Assembly: GCF_011752975.1 (NCBI RefSeq)
Contig: NZ_VWWP01000002.1
Coordinates: 186,001 to 250,000, forward strand
Reading direction: 5' to 3'
Source of the DNA: Chryseobacterium sp. Tr-659
GTDB taxonomy: Bacteria; Bacteroidota; Bacteroidia; Flavobacteriales; Weeksellaceae
DNA length: 64,000 nt
Shown: piece after piece, positions 1 through 9,233 of the stretch
Layout of the letters: every line of letters begins with the position of its first letter
Numbering within the stretch: the stretch's first letter is position 1
Position numbers and translations under genes: made by a program
The notes under the pieces: model-generated
The model's database searches: none
What the model was told of the DNA's origin: nothing
The model's input: the letters and a program-made list of their open reading frames with translations, nothing else

Positions 1-1103
1 AATCATTATTCCGGTATTTATATAAACTGGACAATAGTGTTCAGGAAGATTATTTTGAAGGTGATCTTGATGAAAACAAGGTTATTGCATTTGATAGAAA
101 TAAACCGTTGATATACAATGTTTTTGGCAAGTCTTCAGATCCTCAAAGCTTAATTATCTCCCACGATCTTTTATACAGGAGAATGCAGGAAATTCTTCCT
201 CCCAACTCTTTTCCCAATGCGATCAGAACCTACTTGCAAAAAGCAAATAGTTTTCTGTTTCTCGGCTTCAGGTTTGATTCCTGGGCATATCAGCTGCTCA
301 GTTATAAGATATTTAATGAAAAGAATAAAGATCCGGGTAAGATCAGGCTCAGCAGCAGCCCACAATATATAAAGGATAAAATGATCAATTCTATAATGAC
401 CAAACCTTTAGGTATAAGCATTACCGCCAGCCCTCCTCTTCAGATACTGAATACACTTATTCAAATAATCAATGAGTCTGGTTCTACTGATCTGTTAAGA
501 GATACCGGTATGCAGGACAAATTCAGCTCTTTCATTTCTTACAACAGAAGAAATAAGCTGTTTCTGGAGATTCTTTTAGAAAGATTCAAAAAGAAAGTAG
601 AAGAAATGAATGTAAAGGAAAATACTAAAACCGAACTACAGCTATTATATGATACTCAGGATTTGGGATATGGACAAAGCATTGATTCTTTTATGACCAG
701 AATTGGCAAGGGAAAAACCGTTATAATGATAGTAAGTGAAGAATATCTGAAATCTTACTATTGTATGACTGAAGCCTTGCGCGTAAACGAACATCATAAG
801 TTTGATGAAAGGGTATTTTACATTCTGGTTACAAATAACCTTATTCTTGATTTTAAAAACCTTGATGAAAGTATAGAATATTACTACGATTACTGGCAAA
901 GTAAACTTACTGAAACAGCTTCCAGAGAAGGGGCAGATCAGGAAAGAATTATCGGTTATGTTCTTATCAGAGATTTTATTAAAAAATTTATAAAGAATAT
1001 TTCAGATATGAATAATTATGTAGTTGATATGAATGAAGTGGAAGAAGAATCTCTTGACGGGTTTATCCTGCAATTAATCAACAAAATGAAAGAAGAGTTA
1101 TGA
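1..1103 (+). CDS. SIR2-like / TIR domain protein, 5'-truncated by the window edge
   Basis: The reading frame is open from base 3, so the true start lies outside the window. The N-terminal part has the C-terminal half of a SIR2_2-like domain: a YNVFGKSSDPQSL segment (about 111-149) and FLFLGFRFDSW (252-284), typical of bacterial SIR2 immune proteins. The C-terminal part is a TIR domain: FISYNRRNK (about 531), YDTQDLGYGQSID, then SEEYLKSYYCMTEAL, whose Glu codon (771-773) matches the catalytic NADase glutamate. Both domain types can consume NAD+ in phage defence (family knowledge). The stop overlaps the next gene's ATG (ATGA, 1100-1103), so the two are probably translationally coupled, with the STAND ATPase as sensor and this protein as effector (inference). 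Two NAD-targeting domains in one chain is unusual; the N-terminal half is not visible, so the SIR2 call is less sure than the TIR call. Confidence 0.7.
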   Translation, partial: SLFRYLYKLDNSVQEDYFEGDLDENKVIAFDRNKPLIYNVFGKSSDPQSLIISHDLLYRRMQEILPPNSFPNAIRTYLQKANSFLFLGFRFDSWAYQLLSYKIFNEKNKDPGKIRLSSSPQYIKDKMINSIMTKPLGISITASPPLQILNTLIQIINESGSTDLLRDTGMQDKFSSFISYNRRNKLFLEILLERFKKKVEEMNVKENTKTELQLLYDTQDLGYGQSIDSFMTRIGKGKTVIMIVSEEYLKSYYCMTEALRVNEHHKFDERVFYILVTNNLILDFKNLDESIEYYYDYWQSKLTETASREGADQERIIGYVLIRDFIKKFIKNISDMNNYVVDMNEVEEESLDGFILQLINKMKEEL

Positions 1104-3511
1104 ATGCCAATTATAGATTCCCAGGTTTAAATGCTTATTCAAAAAAGGATGCTTCTATCTTTAAGGGCAGATATGATGATTCTCAGAATCTTTTTGACCG
1201 CTTGCTTTTAAATAAAACAACCGTTTTTCATGCTGAGTCAGGCATTGGGAAAAGCTCATTGATTCAGGCAGGCCTGCTGCCTCTCATAGACAGATATAAT
1301 GAGGAGGTTTCCTGTGAAATTATTCCCATCGAAATAAAACTTACAGAGGTTGTAAATGATCCGGAAAATAACAATCGTCTTCTGGTTGATTTTGTATTTA
1401 ATAAAATTTATGAGAAAATTCCATCGTTAAAGCAAAATCCTTTTTTACTTATTCCGGATATGGTCAGATCATTATGGTTAATGAATAAGCAGTGCGAAAC
1501 AACAGGGCAGTATTTAGTATTGATTTTTGACCAATTTGAAAACATTCAGATTTTTACTAAAAAACAGATTGATTATTTTAAAAAAGAATTGTTTTATCTT
1601 CTGGGTTCAAAAATTCCGGCAGAAATTTATTCTTTTATAGAAGAAGGACTTAATATAGAAAGCAATTTACAGCTTTCCATTCGGGAAGAATATAATTTTT
1701 TTAGTGTTCCCGGCAGAGCTAAATGTCTCTTTGTTGTAAGAGAAGATAAGCTGGGGGTAATGACAAGGTTTAGTGATCTTTTTCCGGATATTTTGAAAAA
1801 TGATTTTGCTATTGAACCACTTACAAAGAAAGATGCTTTCCAGGCTATTAACGAGCCGGCAGGCATTGAAGGGAATTATTATTCCAAACCTTTTTACTTT
1901 AAAGATGACAATATTTTAAAAGAATTAATAGAAAAAATTGCGGATGGTGATACCCATTTGGTAGATCCCATACAACTTCAGATCGTTGCCCGCGATATAG
2001 AAAGAAATATAGTTATTGGAAAAGGAAAAACGGTTATTGAGGAAAGTGATATTCCGGAAGTTTCAGATATTATCAGAAAATTCTATGATGATTGCTGGGA
2101 TACTGTTTCTCATGATTTCGGTTTAAAAGAGAATGAAATTTTCGATGTAAAAAAAGTAGTAGTTCCTCAATTGATTTCTAACGGCAGAAGAGACTTGATT
2201 ATTACGACGAAAATTCCTGAAGGAAACCCCACAAATGCAATGCATACCCTCAAAAAAGAAGGATTGATACGGGAAGTGATTTCTGATGGAAATACCTTTT
2301 ATCAGCTCACTCATGACCGATTGGTAGATCCTGTAAAGAATGATATCTTAAGGATTGAAGAAAGAGACAGGGTAGCTGAAGAAGTTAGAATTGCGAATGA
2401 GGAAACAGAAAAAATGAATAACAGGCTGGAACGAACGTTAAAAAAACTGATGAGGTTTCGCTTGGCATTTGGATTACTTATTTTGGCTATTATATTGTGT
2501 TTTATTTATGTTCCCCAATATTTTAACAAGGAAAAAGATTCTGCTATCAGTTCAATAATAAATTCTTTGGCATCTGTTGACAAGAAAAATGATTACTATT
2601 TACGGTTTCTGGAAAATAAAGATTTTAAAAATGCAATTATATTTTATTGCCTTACAGGAACTTATACGGATAAAGATGTGAGAGGGAAATATAATAGCAA
2701 AACTGTACAGGATACTCTAAAAGCCGGATTAAGAGCAGATTATTTATTTTCTATTGGAAAATATGATCAGGCTATGGCTGATTATGAAAAAGTGATTTCT
2801 TATATAAGAAACCACAAAGGGAATACTGCCAAAATATACAATATCGTGAGTAGTTATTATGCATCAGTATATGCTTTCAGAGATTGGGTAATAGCAAGGC
2901 AGGATTCTACGGATGTAAGAGCGTCTAAAAATATAGGGCTGGAAAATGTAGGAATCAATGTGCTGCCGGATGAGATCAAAGAATTTAAATCTCTGGAAAA
3001 TCTGCAATTGAAAGGCAATAATTTTGAAACCATACCTCCTAATATTTTAAGCATCCAAACGATCAGGGAAATTAATCTTCAGAATAATAAAATATCAGTT
3101 ATTCCAAAAGAAATATCAAAGTTAGTTAACCTTGAAACACTATATCTTAATCAAAATTCAATAACAACAATTCCAAAAGAACTTTGTACCATGAGATCGT
3201 TAAGATATTTAACACTAAACAATAATCAGATCTTAATCATACCGGATGAAATTAAAGAATTAAAGAACTTAGATGCATTATCTTTATCCGGGAATCTTTT
3301 TTCTGAATTCCCTTTAATGACTTTAGAACTCGAATCTTTAAAAAAACTTTATCTCAACAACTGTATTGCAATAAGACTTCCAGATTTGAATTTATTAAAA
3401 CAAAAATTCTCCACATCAGCCATAGAAAGAATTGATTTTATGAATAATCCTGTAAAACTGAAAGGAGAATTTTATAATAAGGACGGAAAGAAAATTGTAA
3501 TTAACCAGTAA
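1100..3511 (+). CDS. nSTAND1-type NTPase with transmembrane segment and C-terminal leucine-rich repeats
   Basis: 803 residues. The start FPGLNAYSKKDASIFKGR is the usual entry of novel-STAND-NTPase-1 domains. Walker A is AESGIGKSS (residues 45-53) and Walker B is LVLIFDQFE (Asp144). A charged helical stretch (about 415-450) leads into one hydrophobic segment, LAFGLLILAIILCFIYV (about 455-472). After it come a TPR-like pair of helices (SIGKYDQAMADYEKV) and about six leucine-rich repeats (about 628-775) of the LxxLxLxxNxIxxIP type. STAND ATPases oligomerise when their repeat domain senses a trigger (family knowledge). The membrane segment between ATPase and sensor repeats is odd for phage-sensing STANDs and suggests a membrane-anchored complex. 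It overlaps the upstream SIR2/TIR gene by 4 bases and ends 1 base from the convergent patatin gene. Confidence 0.85.
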   Translation: MNANYRFPGLNAYSKKDASIFKGRYDDSQNLFDRLLLNKTTVFHAESGIGKSSLIQAGLLPLIDRYNEEVSCEIIPIEIKLTEVVNDPENNNRLLVDFVFNKIYEKIPSLKQNPFLLIPDMVRSLWLMNKQCETTGQYLVLIFDQFENIQIFTKKQIDYFKKELFYLLGSKIPAEIYSFIEEGLNIESNLQLSIREEYNFFSVPGRAKCLFVVREDKLGVMTRFSDLFPDILKNDFAIEPLTKKDAFQAINEPAGIEGNYYSKPFYFKDDNILKELIEKIADGDTHLVDPIQLQIVARDIERNIVIGKGKTVIEESDIPEVSDIIRKFYDDCWDTVSHDFGLKENEIFDVKKVVVPQLISNGRRDLIITTKIPEGNPTNAMHTLKKEGLIREVISDGNTFYQLTHDRLVDPVKNDILRIEERDRVAEEVRIANEETEKMNNRLERTLKKLMRFRLAFGLLILAIILCFIYVPQYFNKEKDSAISSIINSLASVDKKNDYYLRFLENKDFKNAIIFYCLTGTYTDKDVRGKYNSKTVQDTLKAGLRADYLFSIGKYDQAMADYEKVISYIRNHKGNTAKIYNIVSSYYASVYAFRDWVIARQDSTDVRASKNIGLENVGINVLPDEIKEFKSLENLQLKGNNFETIPPNILSIQTIREINLQNNKISVIPKEISKLVNLETLYLNQNSITTIPKELCTMRSLRYLTLNNNQILIIPDEIKELKNLDALSLSGNLFSEFPLMTLELESLKKLYLNNCIAIRLPDLNLLKQKFSTSAIERIDFMNNPVKLKGEFYNKDGKKIVINQ

Positions 3512-3512
3512 A

Positions 3513-5792
3513 TTATTCGGATTGATAAGTTTCTTTAAATACGTCTTTTTCTATTCTGTATATTCCGGATTCATCGAAAGCCAGAACTAAGTAATCGTTT
3601 TCGGTAACCAGCATGCTTTGGCTCCATTGGGCTTCAATATGAGATGTCTTATCTGTATCAAAAATATTATAGAACTCTGAAAGATTATGTTTTTTTATAT
3701 TTTCTGCCGTTAACTGAATGGCATGTACAGGTATTTTAACAGGATTATAGTATAAATAGCCTTCGCTGTCCATATCATTGCTATGGAGTTTATATCTTGT
3801 ATCAAACTTTTCTTTCGATAGAATATATTTTTCTTTATGACCCGTGTCGTTTTTAATAATATAATCCCCTTTTCCTGCATAATTAACAGTTTCTGTTTTT
3901 CCTCCGATTACAGATTTGACTTCCTGGCTGGTTTCTGCAGCTTTTGCATATACTCCTTTTATTTTATAGTATTTCTTTCCATACTTTAAGATAAGATCCG
4001 AATATTTAACCATAAGCTCTTCCTGCTTAATAGATTGCGGCTTAAAAGTAGTACTCAGAAATTCTGTAACAGAAGTATTGATTTTTTTATGGATACTTTT
4101 TTTGATACAGCCGGAAAACAATGAGACTGCAAAGCCAATAAGTTTGTTTTGCTTTTTGACCTGAGAAGCAATAGAGGGATAAGTGTTGTCTATGATGACT
4201 CTTAATCTCTCCTCAATTTTACTGTTAATTTTTTTGAACTCCTGTATACTGAGTCCTTTGTACACTGGTACCGGTATTTCATCACTACGTTTATACTTAA
4301 GCAGTAACAGATCAGGAATATAAGGGAACCTGAGATCTTGATTTTTGTCCGGGATCTTATAATTAGCGTCATAGCCAAATATTTCCTTTTGATCAGGAGT
4401 GAGCTGAGTACCGGTTTCCTTTTCAAATTCTGAAAAATCATTCCCAAAATAATACCTTAGAAAGGTCTGGCAGTTTTTTCTTCCCAGCTGATAATCATGT
4501 TCTCTGAAAGACTTTTTAAAAAAGCCTGAAAATCCTTCAATCAATCCGCTTGCTAAAAAGTAAAATCCTCTTTTGGAAGGATAAATTAGAAATCTGGATC
4601 GCTCCATGTCTAACGCGCTTAAAATATCTTCCTGCTTAAACATAGACTGGTTTCTGAATGTACCGATAAGTTTAAATATAAGGTCTTTTAAATTATTTTG
4701 AGATATTTCCTCCTGGCCGGGAATAGAACTGGCATTGGTAATATTAGGAAACGGATCTACAAGAATGTAATAGTCTTTATCCTCTTTATGATAGTTTTGT
4801 ATTTTGGATTGCATTAATTTTACAACCGTTCCTAGAGGTTCGTTATTGATAGCACCGCCATCAACAGCTGTAAATGAATACTGTTTTCCCTGAGGATCTA
4901 CGGCAACATCCATCTTATACTTATCAAGCAGATTCTGTTTAAATTTTAAAAAGTAATCATTCGAAACATGAATAACTCTATTTTTCAATCCAAAAGGAAA
5001 AGCTCCCGTTGCCATAGCTGCATGAGACAGGTAATCTTTATTATTGTTTAATAAAATATCTGATGGGAAATCACAATTTATATTGGTATGGGAATTGGTG
5101 GAGAAAGTATAATGCAAAAAACCACTATGCATTCTCAAAACATTTCTGGTAGGATTGTTCTGGCTGATATTAGCAAACTTTATATCAATGGGAACGCCCT
5201 GTACATTGGTTACAGACAAAAGCAGATTGAGATTTTTGCTTATAAAGTTGGGCGGATTGTAATTAATTCCCTCTTTAGGAACTGCTGCTTTAGCAATATC
5301 GTCAATCACTTGTGAATTTAAGAGCGATTTCATATCCCACAATGAAGGTTTCTCTTTTTTGATATCACTGGTATCCAGCAGTTTTTCCAGAGTGCTGATT
5401 CCTTTTTCATCATCATCTACCATTTCAATCCAGGATTGATACAATTTTGACTTTTGAAAATTATGGTCAGGAATTGTATAGTTATAATCAGCAATATCAT
5501 TATTTACCTTATTACAATAGGTATTATCACAAAAGGAGTATCCAAGTATAGCTCCGGTCATTCCTCCTGCAGATGCTCCTGAAATAATTTCAATAACAAC
5601 ATTATGAAGGGGAATTTTAAGTTCTTCTGCCGAAAGCTCTTCATTACGCTTTACCTTTTCTCTGATTTTTACCTTTTCTTTTTCCCACCGCTCCAGTGTT
5701 TCAATAAGATAATCCATGACACCTGCAGTGTAAGCCCCTGCAGATACAGCTCCTGCGAGGCATAACCCTAATCTGATCGTTTTTGTTTCCAT
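3513..5792 (-). CDS. Large patatin-like phospholipase
   Basis: 759 residues, about twice the size of a simple patatin. The N-terminus has a glycine-rich oxyanion segment (LAGAVSAGAYTAGV), the nucleophile elbow GASAG with Ser74, and the second catalytic residue in VDGGAINNEP (Asp311), so the Ser-Asp dyad is intact. The C-terminal about 350 residues have no domain I recognise. Patatins hydrolyse membrane phospholipids and act as killing effectors in several bacterial defence systems (family knowledge). The gene lies tail to tail with the STAND gene (1 base between the ends), so it belongs to a separate transcript. Joint action with the SIR2/TIR-STAND pair is inference from position. It could also be an ordinary lipase: no signal peptide is evident, so it is probably cytoplasmic. 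Confidence 0.8.
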   Translation of the reverse strand: METKTIRLGLCLAGAVSAGAYTAGVMDYLIETLERWEKEKVKIREKVKRNEELSAEELKIPLHNVVIEIISGASAGGMTGAILGYSFCDNTYCNKVNNDIADYNYTIPDHNFQKSKLYQSWIEMVDDDEKGISTLEKLLDTSDIKKEKPSLWDMKSLLNSQVIDDIAKAAVPKEGINYNPPNFISKNLNLLLSVTNVQGVPIDIKFANISQNNPTRNVLRMHSGFLHYTFSTNSHTNINCDFPSDILLNNNKDYLSHAAMATGAFPFGLKNRVIHVSNDYFLKFKQNLLDKYKMDVAVDPQGKQYSFTAVDGGAINNEPLGTVVKLMQSKIQNYHKEDKDYYILVDPFPNITNASSIPGQEEISQNNLKDLIFKLIGTFRNQSMFKQEDILSALDMERSRFLIYPSKRGFYFLASGLIEGFSGFFKKSFREHDYQLGRKNCQTFLRYYFGNDFSEFEKETGTQLTPDQKEIFGYDANYKIPDKNQDLRFPYIPDLLLLKYKRSDEIPVPVYKGLSIQEFKKINSKIEERLRVIIDNTYPSIASQVKKQNKLIGFAVSLFSGCIKKSIHKKINTSVTEFLSTTFKPQSIKQEELMVKYSDLILKYGKKYYKIKGVYAKAAETSQEVKSVIGGKTETVNYAGKGDYIIKNDTGHKEKYILSKEKFDTRYKLHSNDMDSEGYLYYNPVKIPVHAIQLTAENIKKHNLSEFYNIFDTDKTSHIEAQWSQSMLVTENDYLVLAFDESGIYRIEKDVFKETYQSE

Positions 5793-5887
5793 TGTTGTTA
5801 GTTTTTATAAATGTAGTCTTTTATTATAAATATTGATAGATGTTTGAACCATATATTATCAACTGCGTACAAAATATAATATGATTC

Positions 5888-5920
5888 GATTCAATATTAG
5901 CCTTTGAGGAATATTGAATC
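5888..5920. promoter_or_regulatory. 11-bp inverted repeat in the divergent 5.8-6.0 kb spacer
   Basis: Perfect arms GATTCAATATT (5888-5898) and AATATTGAATC (5910-5920) with an 11-base spacer, followed on the + strand by a T-rich run. It lies between the divergent patatin and lactonase genes. It may be an operator for either gene or a hairpin; the sequence does not decide. Confidence 0.4.
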
Positions 5921-5971
5921 AGTATTTTTTACGAATTATAAAAACTAGCGTCTGGGATTGATACAAATTCA

Positions 5972-5979
5972 TAACTTTG
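5972..5979 (+). promoter_or_regulatory. Candidate -7 box of the lactonase gene
   Basis: TAACTTTG fits the Bacteroidetes primary sigma -7 consensus TAnnTTTG and lies 45 bases before the start codon. No convincing -33 element was seen. Confidence 0.4.
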
Positions 5980-6024
5980 AGATTCTTTCATAATCTTTCA
6001 AAACATTCAAAAAACTAATAAACA

Positions 6025-7143
6025 TTGAAGAAGACACTTAGTGTAATGCTTATCATTTTATCAGGGATACCATTATATGCACAGAATAAATATGTATTTT
6101 TTGGTTCATTTAACCGTGATAAAGAAACCGAAGGAATTTATGTTTACAAATTGGATACCATTAAGGGAAAACTTTCAAAAGTAGCCTCCGTGAAAGGGAT
6201 TTTAAATCCATCATTTCTTACTTTGTCTCCCAACGGCAAATATCTGTTCGCCTGTACGGAAAGTAAAACAAAAAATGGAGGAAGGGTAAGCAGTTTTGAA
6301 TTTAATCCTGAAAAAAAATCACTTACTTTCATCAATAGTCAGAAAAGCGGAGGAGAAAACCCGGTGTATCTTACAGTACATAAAAACGGAAAATGGCTGG
6401 TCAATGGAAATTATACAGAAGGAAGTGTTTCAGTTTATCCGCTTTCAGAAAACGGATTCATAGAACCGCTGGCGCAGAATTTTCAATTTTCAGAAGGAAG
6501 CATAAACCGGGACAGACAAGAGCGATCTCATATACATTCAACGGTATTTTCACCGGACTTTAAGTATATTTTTTTACCGGATTTAGGTGCAGATAAGATC
6601 AGAAGTTATAAGTTTGAAGATGATAAAAAAGAACCGTTAACGGTAGCTGAAAAATCTTTTACACAGGCCGTTTTGGGAAGTGGGCCCCGGCATTTTACCT
6701 TTCATCCCAACGGTAAATTTGCTTATTGTATAGAAGAAATGGGAGGAGCCGTAAGCGTTTATTCTTATGAGAATGGTAGATTAGACAGCATTCAGCGTAT
6801 CAATACCCATCCGGATAAGATCAAAGATAATTTTGAAAGCTCGGACATTCATATTTCTCCGGACGGACGTTTTTTATACGCCTCCAATCGTGGAAGTGAA
6901 AATAATATTGCCCTATTTTCAATTCAGCATGACGGAACTTTAAAAACGGTTGCCTATGAGCCGACAAAAGGCAGGCACCCGAGAACATTTGCTCTTGACA
7001 GCACCGGAAAATTCTTAATTACAACCAATGCAGGAACAGGAACAGCATTTGTTTTCAAACGAAATTCTGAAACAGGATTATTGAAGAAAGTTGGAAAGAA
7101 AATAAAAATACCAGGCGTTTCTTCTGTAGAAATCAGCAGGTAA
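6025..7143 (+). CDS. Secreted lactonase-family beta-propeller (6-phosphogluconolactonase-like)
   Basis: 372 residues with a TTG start. TTG is chosen because in-frame stops lie directly upstream and it gives a clean signal peptide (KKTLSVMLIILSGIPLYAQ). The mature part shows repeated propeller-blade motifs: NPSFLTLSPNGKYLFACTE, GPRHFTFHPNGKFAYCIEE, SSDIHISPDGRFLYASNRG and HPRTFALDSTGKFLITTNA, as in the seven-bladed Lactonase (PF10282) family. Cytosolic relatives open 6-phosphogluconolactone. This one is exported to the periplasm or outside, so its substrate is probably a different sugar lactone; that is inference. It stands alone on its strand with a -7 box upstream. Confidence 0.8.
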   Translation: MKKTLSVMLIILSGIPLYAQNKYVFFGSFNRDKETEGIYVYKLDTIKGKLSKVASVKGILNPSFLTLSPNGKYLFACTESKTKNGGRVSSFEFNPEKKSLTFINSQKSGGENPVYLTVHKNGKWLVNGNYTEGSVSVYPLSENGFIEPLAQNFQFSEGSINRDRQERSHIHSTVFSPDFKYIFLPDLGADKIRSYKFEDDKKEPLTVAEKSFTQAVLGSGPRHFTFHPNGKFAYCIEEMGGAVSVYSYENGRLDSIQRINTHPDKIKDNFESSDIHISPDGRFLYASNRGSENNIALFSIQHDGTLKTVAYEPTKGRHPRTFALDSTGKFLITTNAGTGTAFVFKRNSETGLLKKVGKKIKIPGVSSVEISR

Positions 7144-7225
7144 TATAAATGCAGCTATACTTGTCTTATAATAGTGCTGAATTATTTATGAAAGATAATT
7201 ATTGACAAAGCCCAATCTATAAAAA

Positions 7226-8539
7226 ATGAAAAAGACCCTATTTATTGTACTGTATTTTATTAATACACTAATGTTTGCACAACAATTGAGTAATGAAAAA
7301 AGATCAGTCTCCTATTCTTCCCCAAAGCTGCAGGAGCAAGGACATCAGTCTGTTCAGATTGAAACAGATCGGATTTTTGATAAATTAATCAATACCAGGA
7401 GACGTTTTCATGAACATCCCGAATTGGCAGGCCAGGAAGTACAAACTCAGAAAATAATCAGGCAGTATCTGCTGGATCTGGGATTAGAAGTTGAAACAGA
7501 TATCTATGGTTATGGGGTTGTAGGAATTTTGAAAGGGGCAGAAAAAGGTAGAACAATTGCCTGGAGGGCAGATATGGATGCCTTACAGAGCAGTTATCCC
7601 GATCCGGAAACCTTTAAATCGAAAGTAAAAGATGTTCAGCATGGCTGCGGTCATGATATCCATATGACTATCGGATTAGGGATAGCGGAAATTCTGGCAA
7701 AGAATAAAAAAAGATTAAAAGGAACCGTCTATTTTATATTTCAGCCTGAAGAAGAAACATTCAAAGGTGCAAAAGAAATGTTGAACAACGGCCTTCTTTC
7801 AAAAATACACCCTGATGAAATATACGGGCTGCATGTAACGCCTTTACCGGTAGGCCAGATAATGGTGAAACCCAACGAAATGTTTGCTTATCAAAAGAAG
7901 ATAAGGATTCAGTTAAAGAATGAATTATCCAAGGAAAAAATAAATGAATTGACCGCAAAGCTTAAAAATTCTTTATCTCGGATAAAAGCAGGAACTAAGC
8001 CTTGGGAAATACAAAATATCGTTGATCCGGCAATAGGGTTAACAAATCCTGAAACTATTTTCAAAGATTATCTTTTTGTGGATGGCAATTTTACCACATA
8101 TTCTAAGAATGATGAACTTTCTCTTGAGGCTTATCTTTATGAGACAAGTTCCGCTAATTTAGATAAAATAATTCCTGAAGTTAAAAAGATGATCATCAAT
8201 AACGGGTATAAAGATCAGCTTATTTCCGTTTCTTTTATACAAGAAAACCCGACCATTATTAATAATGAGAATTTAACAAAAACTGCAGCCGGCATTCTCC
8301 GGAATATTTATGGTAAAAATGCAGTTACAGCAGATTACGGCCAGATTCCGTTTTTTAATGATGACTTTTCTTATTTTCAGCAGAAAATACCGGGCGTTTA
8401 TTTTTTTCTGGGGGGCTCCAATTTTGAAAAAGGAATTATAGCCATGAATCATTCACCTAACTTTCAGGTAGATGAAGAAAGCATCAGAACAGGCGTGGGA
8501 TGCTTTTCATCTCTAATTATGGAACGCCTTAAAAATTGA
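7226..8539 (+). CDS. Secreted M20D-type amidohydrolase / peptidase
   Basis: 437 residues with an N-terminal signal peptide (MKKTLFIVLYFINTLMFAQ). The M20 hallmarks are RRRFHEHPEL, AWRADMDALQ, HGCGHDIHMT and FQPEEE, which supply the two-metal site and catalytic Glu. A dimerisation insert follows, and the C-terminal half has a PFFNDDFSYF segment and a NHSPNF motif. Family members release amino acids from N-acyl or hippurate-like substrates. Export suggests a role in nutrient scavenging (inference). The gene is about 80 bases downstream of the lactonase and may be transcribed with it. Confidence 0.85.
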   Translation: MKKTLFIVLYFINTLMFAQQLSNEKRSVSYSSPKLQEQGHQSVQIETDRIFDKLINTRRRFHEHPELAGQEVQTQKIIRQYLLDLGLEVETDIYGYGVVGILKGAEKGRTIAWRADMDALQSSYPDPETFKSKVKDVQHGCGHDIHMTIGLGIAEILAKNKKRLKGTVYFIFQPEEETFKGAKEMLNNGLLSKIHPDEIYGLHVTPLPVGQIMVKPNEMFAYQKKIRIQLKNELSKEKINELTAKLKNSLSRIKAGTKPWEIQNIVDPAIGLTNPETIFKDYLFVDGNFTTYSKNDELSLEAYLYETSSANLDKIIPEVKKMIINNGYKDQLISVSFIQENPTIINNENLTKTAAGILRNIYGKNAVTADYGQIPFFNDDFSYFQQKIPGVYFFLGGSNFEKGIIAMNHSPNFQVDEESIRTGVGCFSSLIMERLKN

Positions 8540-8625
8540 TACTTCACAGAAACTGCATCCATTTCGAACAGGTCATAGAATAGCTTTGGAGAACCATTTA
8601 TAAAATCAATAAAAGTTTTATATAA

Positions 8626-8653
8626 AATAAATAGACAGGTTTGTCTATTTATT
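8626..8653. promoter_or_regulatory. Operator-like palindrome before the TetR gene
   Basis: Perfect 12-bp arms AATAAATAGACA (8626-8637) and TGTCTATTTATT (8642-8653) around GGTT. It lies 16 bases upstream of the TetR start and next to a -7-like box TATCTTTG (8657-8664). This size and placement are typical of an autoregulatory TetR operator. Confidence 0.7.
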
Positions 8654-8668
8654 GTTTATCTTTGTTTC

Positions 8669-9232
8669 ATGAAACAGAGAGGACAAGTCGTCATTGACAA
8701 AATACTAGATACCGCTGAGCATTTGTTTTATACACAAGGGTATTGCAATACAGGCATCAATCAGATTATAGAAGAGGCAGATATCGCAAAAGCATCTTTA
8801 TATAAACATTTTGAAACGAAGACTGATTTGTTGATAGCCTACATTGAGCGTGCTCATGAACGTTGGTTTAGCAGATTGGAAGCAACGGTAAATAAAGCTG
8901 AAGATCCCGGAAAGAAACTGCTGGCAGTTTTTGACTATCACATAGAACGGCAGCAGATCAGAGAATTCGGAGGATGCCCTTTTATAAAAGTCAATGATGA
9001 AGCAGGAACCAATGATCCGCGTGTTTTGGCGCAGGTACAAAAAATGAAGCTTCACAGCAAAGAATACATTAAAGCACTGGTAACAGGTTCCGCTCATAAA
9101 AAGGAGCTGACAAATGAAGAATTAACAGAAACTGTTTATACAATGCTTGAAGGAGCGATTGTTACCGCTTCGGTTTTTAAAAATTCCGGTCCCATAGAAT
9201 CCGCCAAACAAATAATTCAAAAGTTTATTTAA
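8669..9232 (+). CDS. TetR/AcrR-family repressor
   Basis: 187 residues. The N-terminal helix-turn-helix reads ILDTAEHLFYTQGYCNTGINQIIEEADIAKASLYKHFETKTDLL, the standard TetR_N pattern. The C-terminal ligand domain (GGCPFIKVNDEAGTNDPRV) resembles the YxaF/LmrA-type group. It ends 1 base before the efflux gene, so it almost certainly controls that operon from the palindrome just upstream. The inducing ligand is unknown; co-transcribed alkylation-repair genes hint at electrophilic or alkylating compounds (inference). Confidence 0.9.
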   Translation: MKQRGQVVIDKILDTAEHLFYTQGYCNTGINQIIEEADIAKASLYKHFETKTDLLIAYIERAHERWFSRLEATVNKAEDPGKKLLAVFDYHIERQQIREFGGCPFIKVNDEAGTNDPRVLAQVQKMKLHSKEYIKALVTGSAHKKELTNEELTETVYTMLEGAIVTASVFKNSGPIESAKQIIQKFI

Positions 9233-9233
9233 G

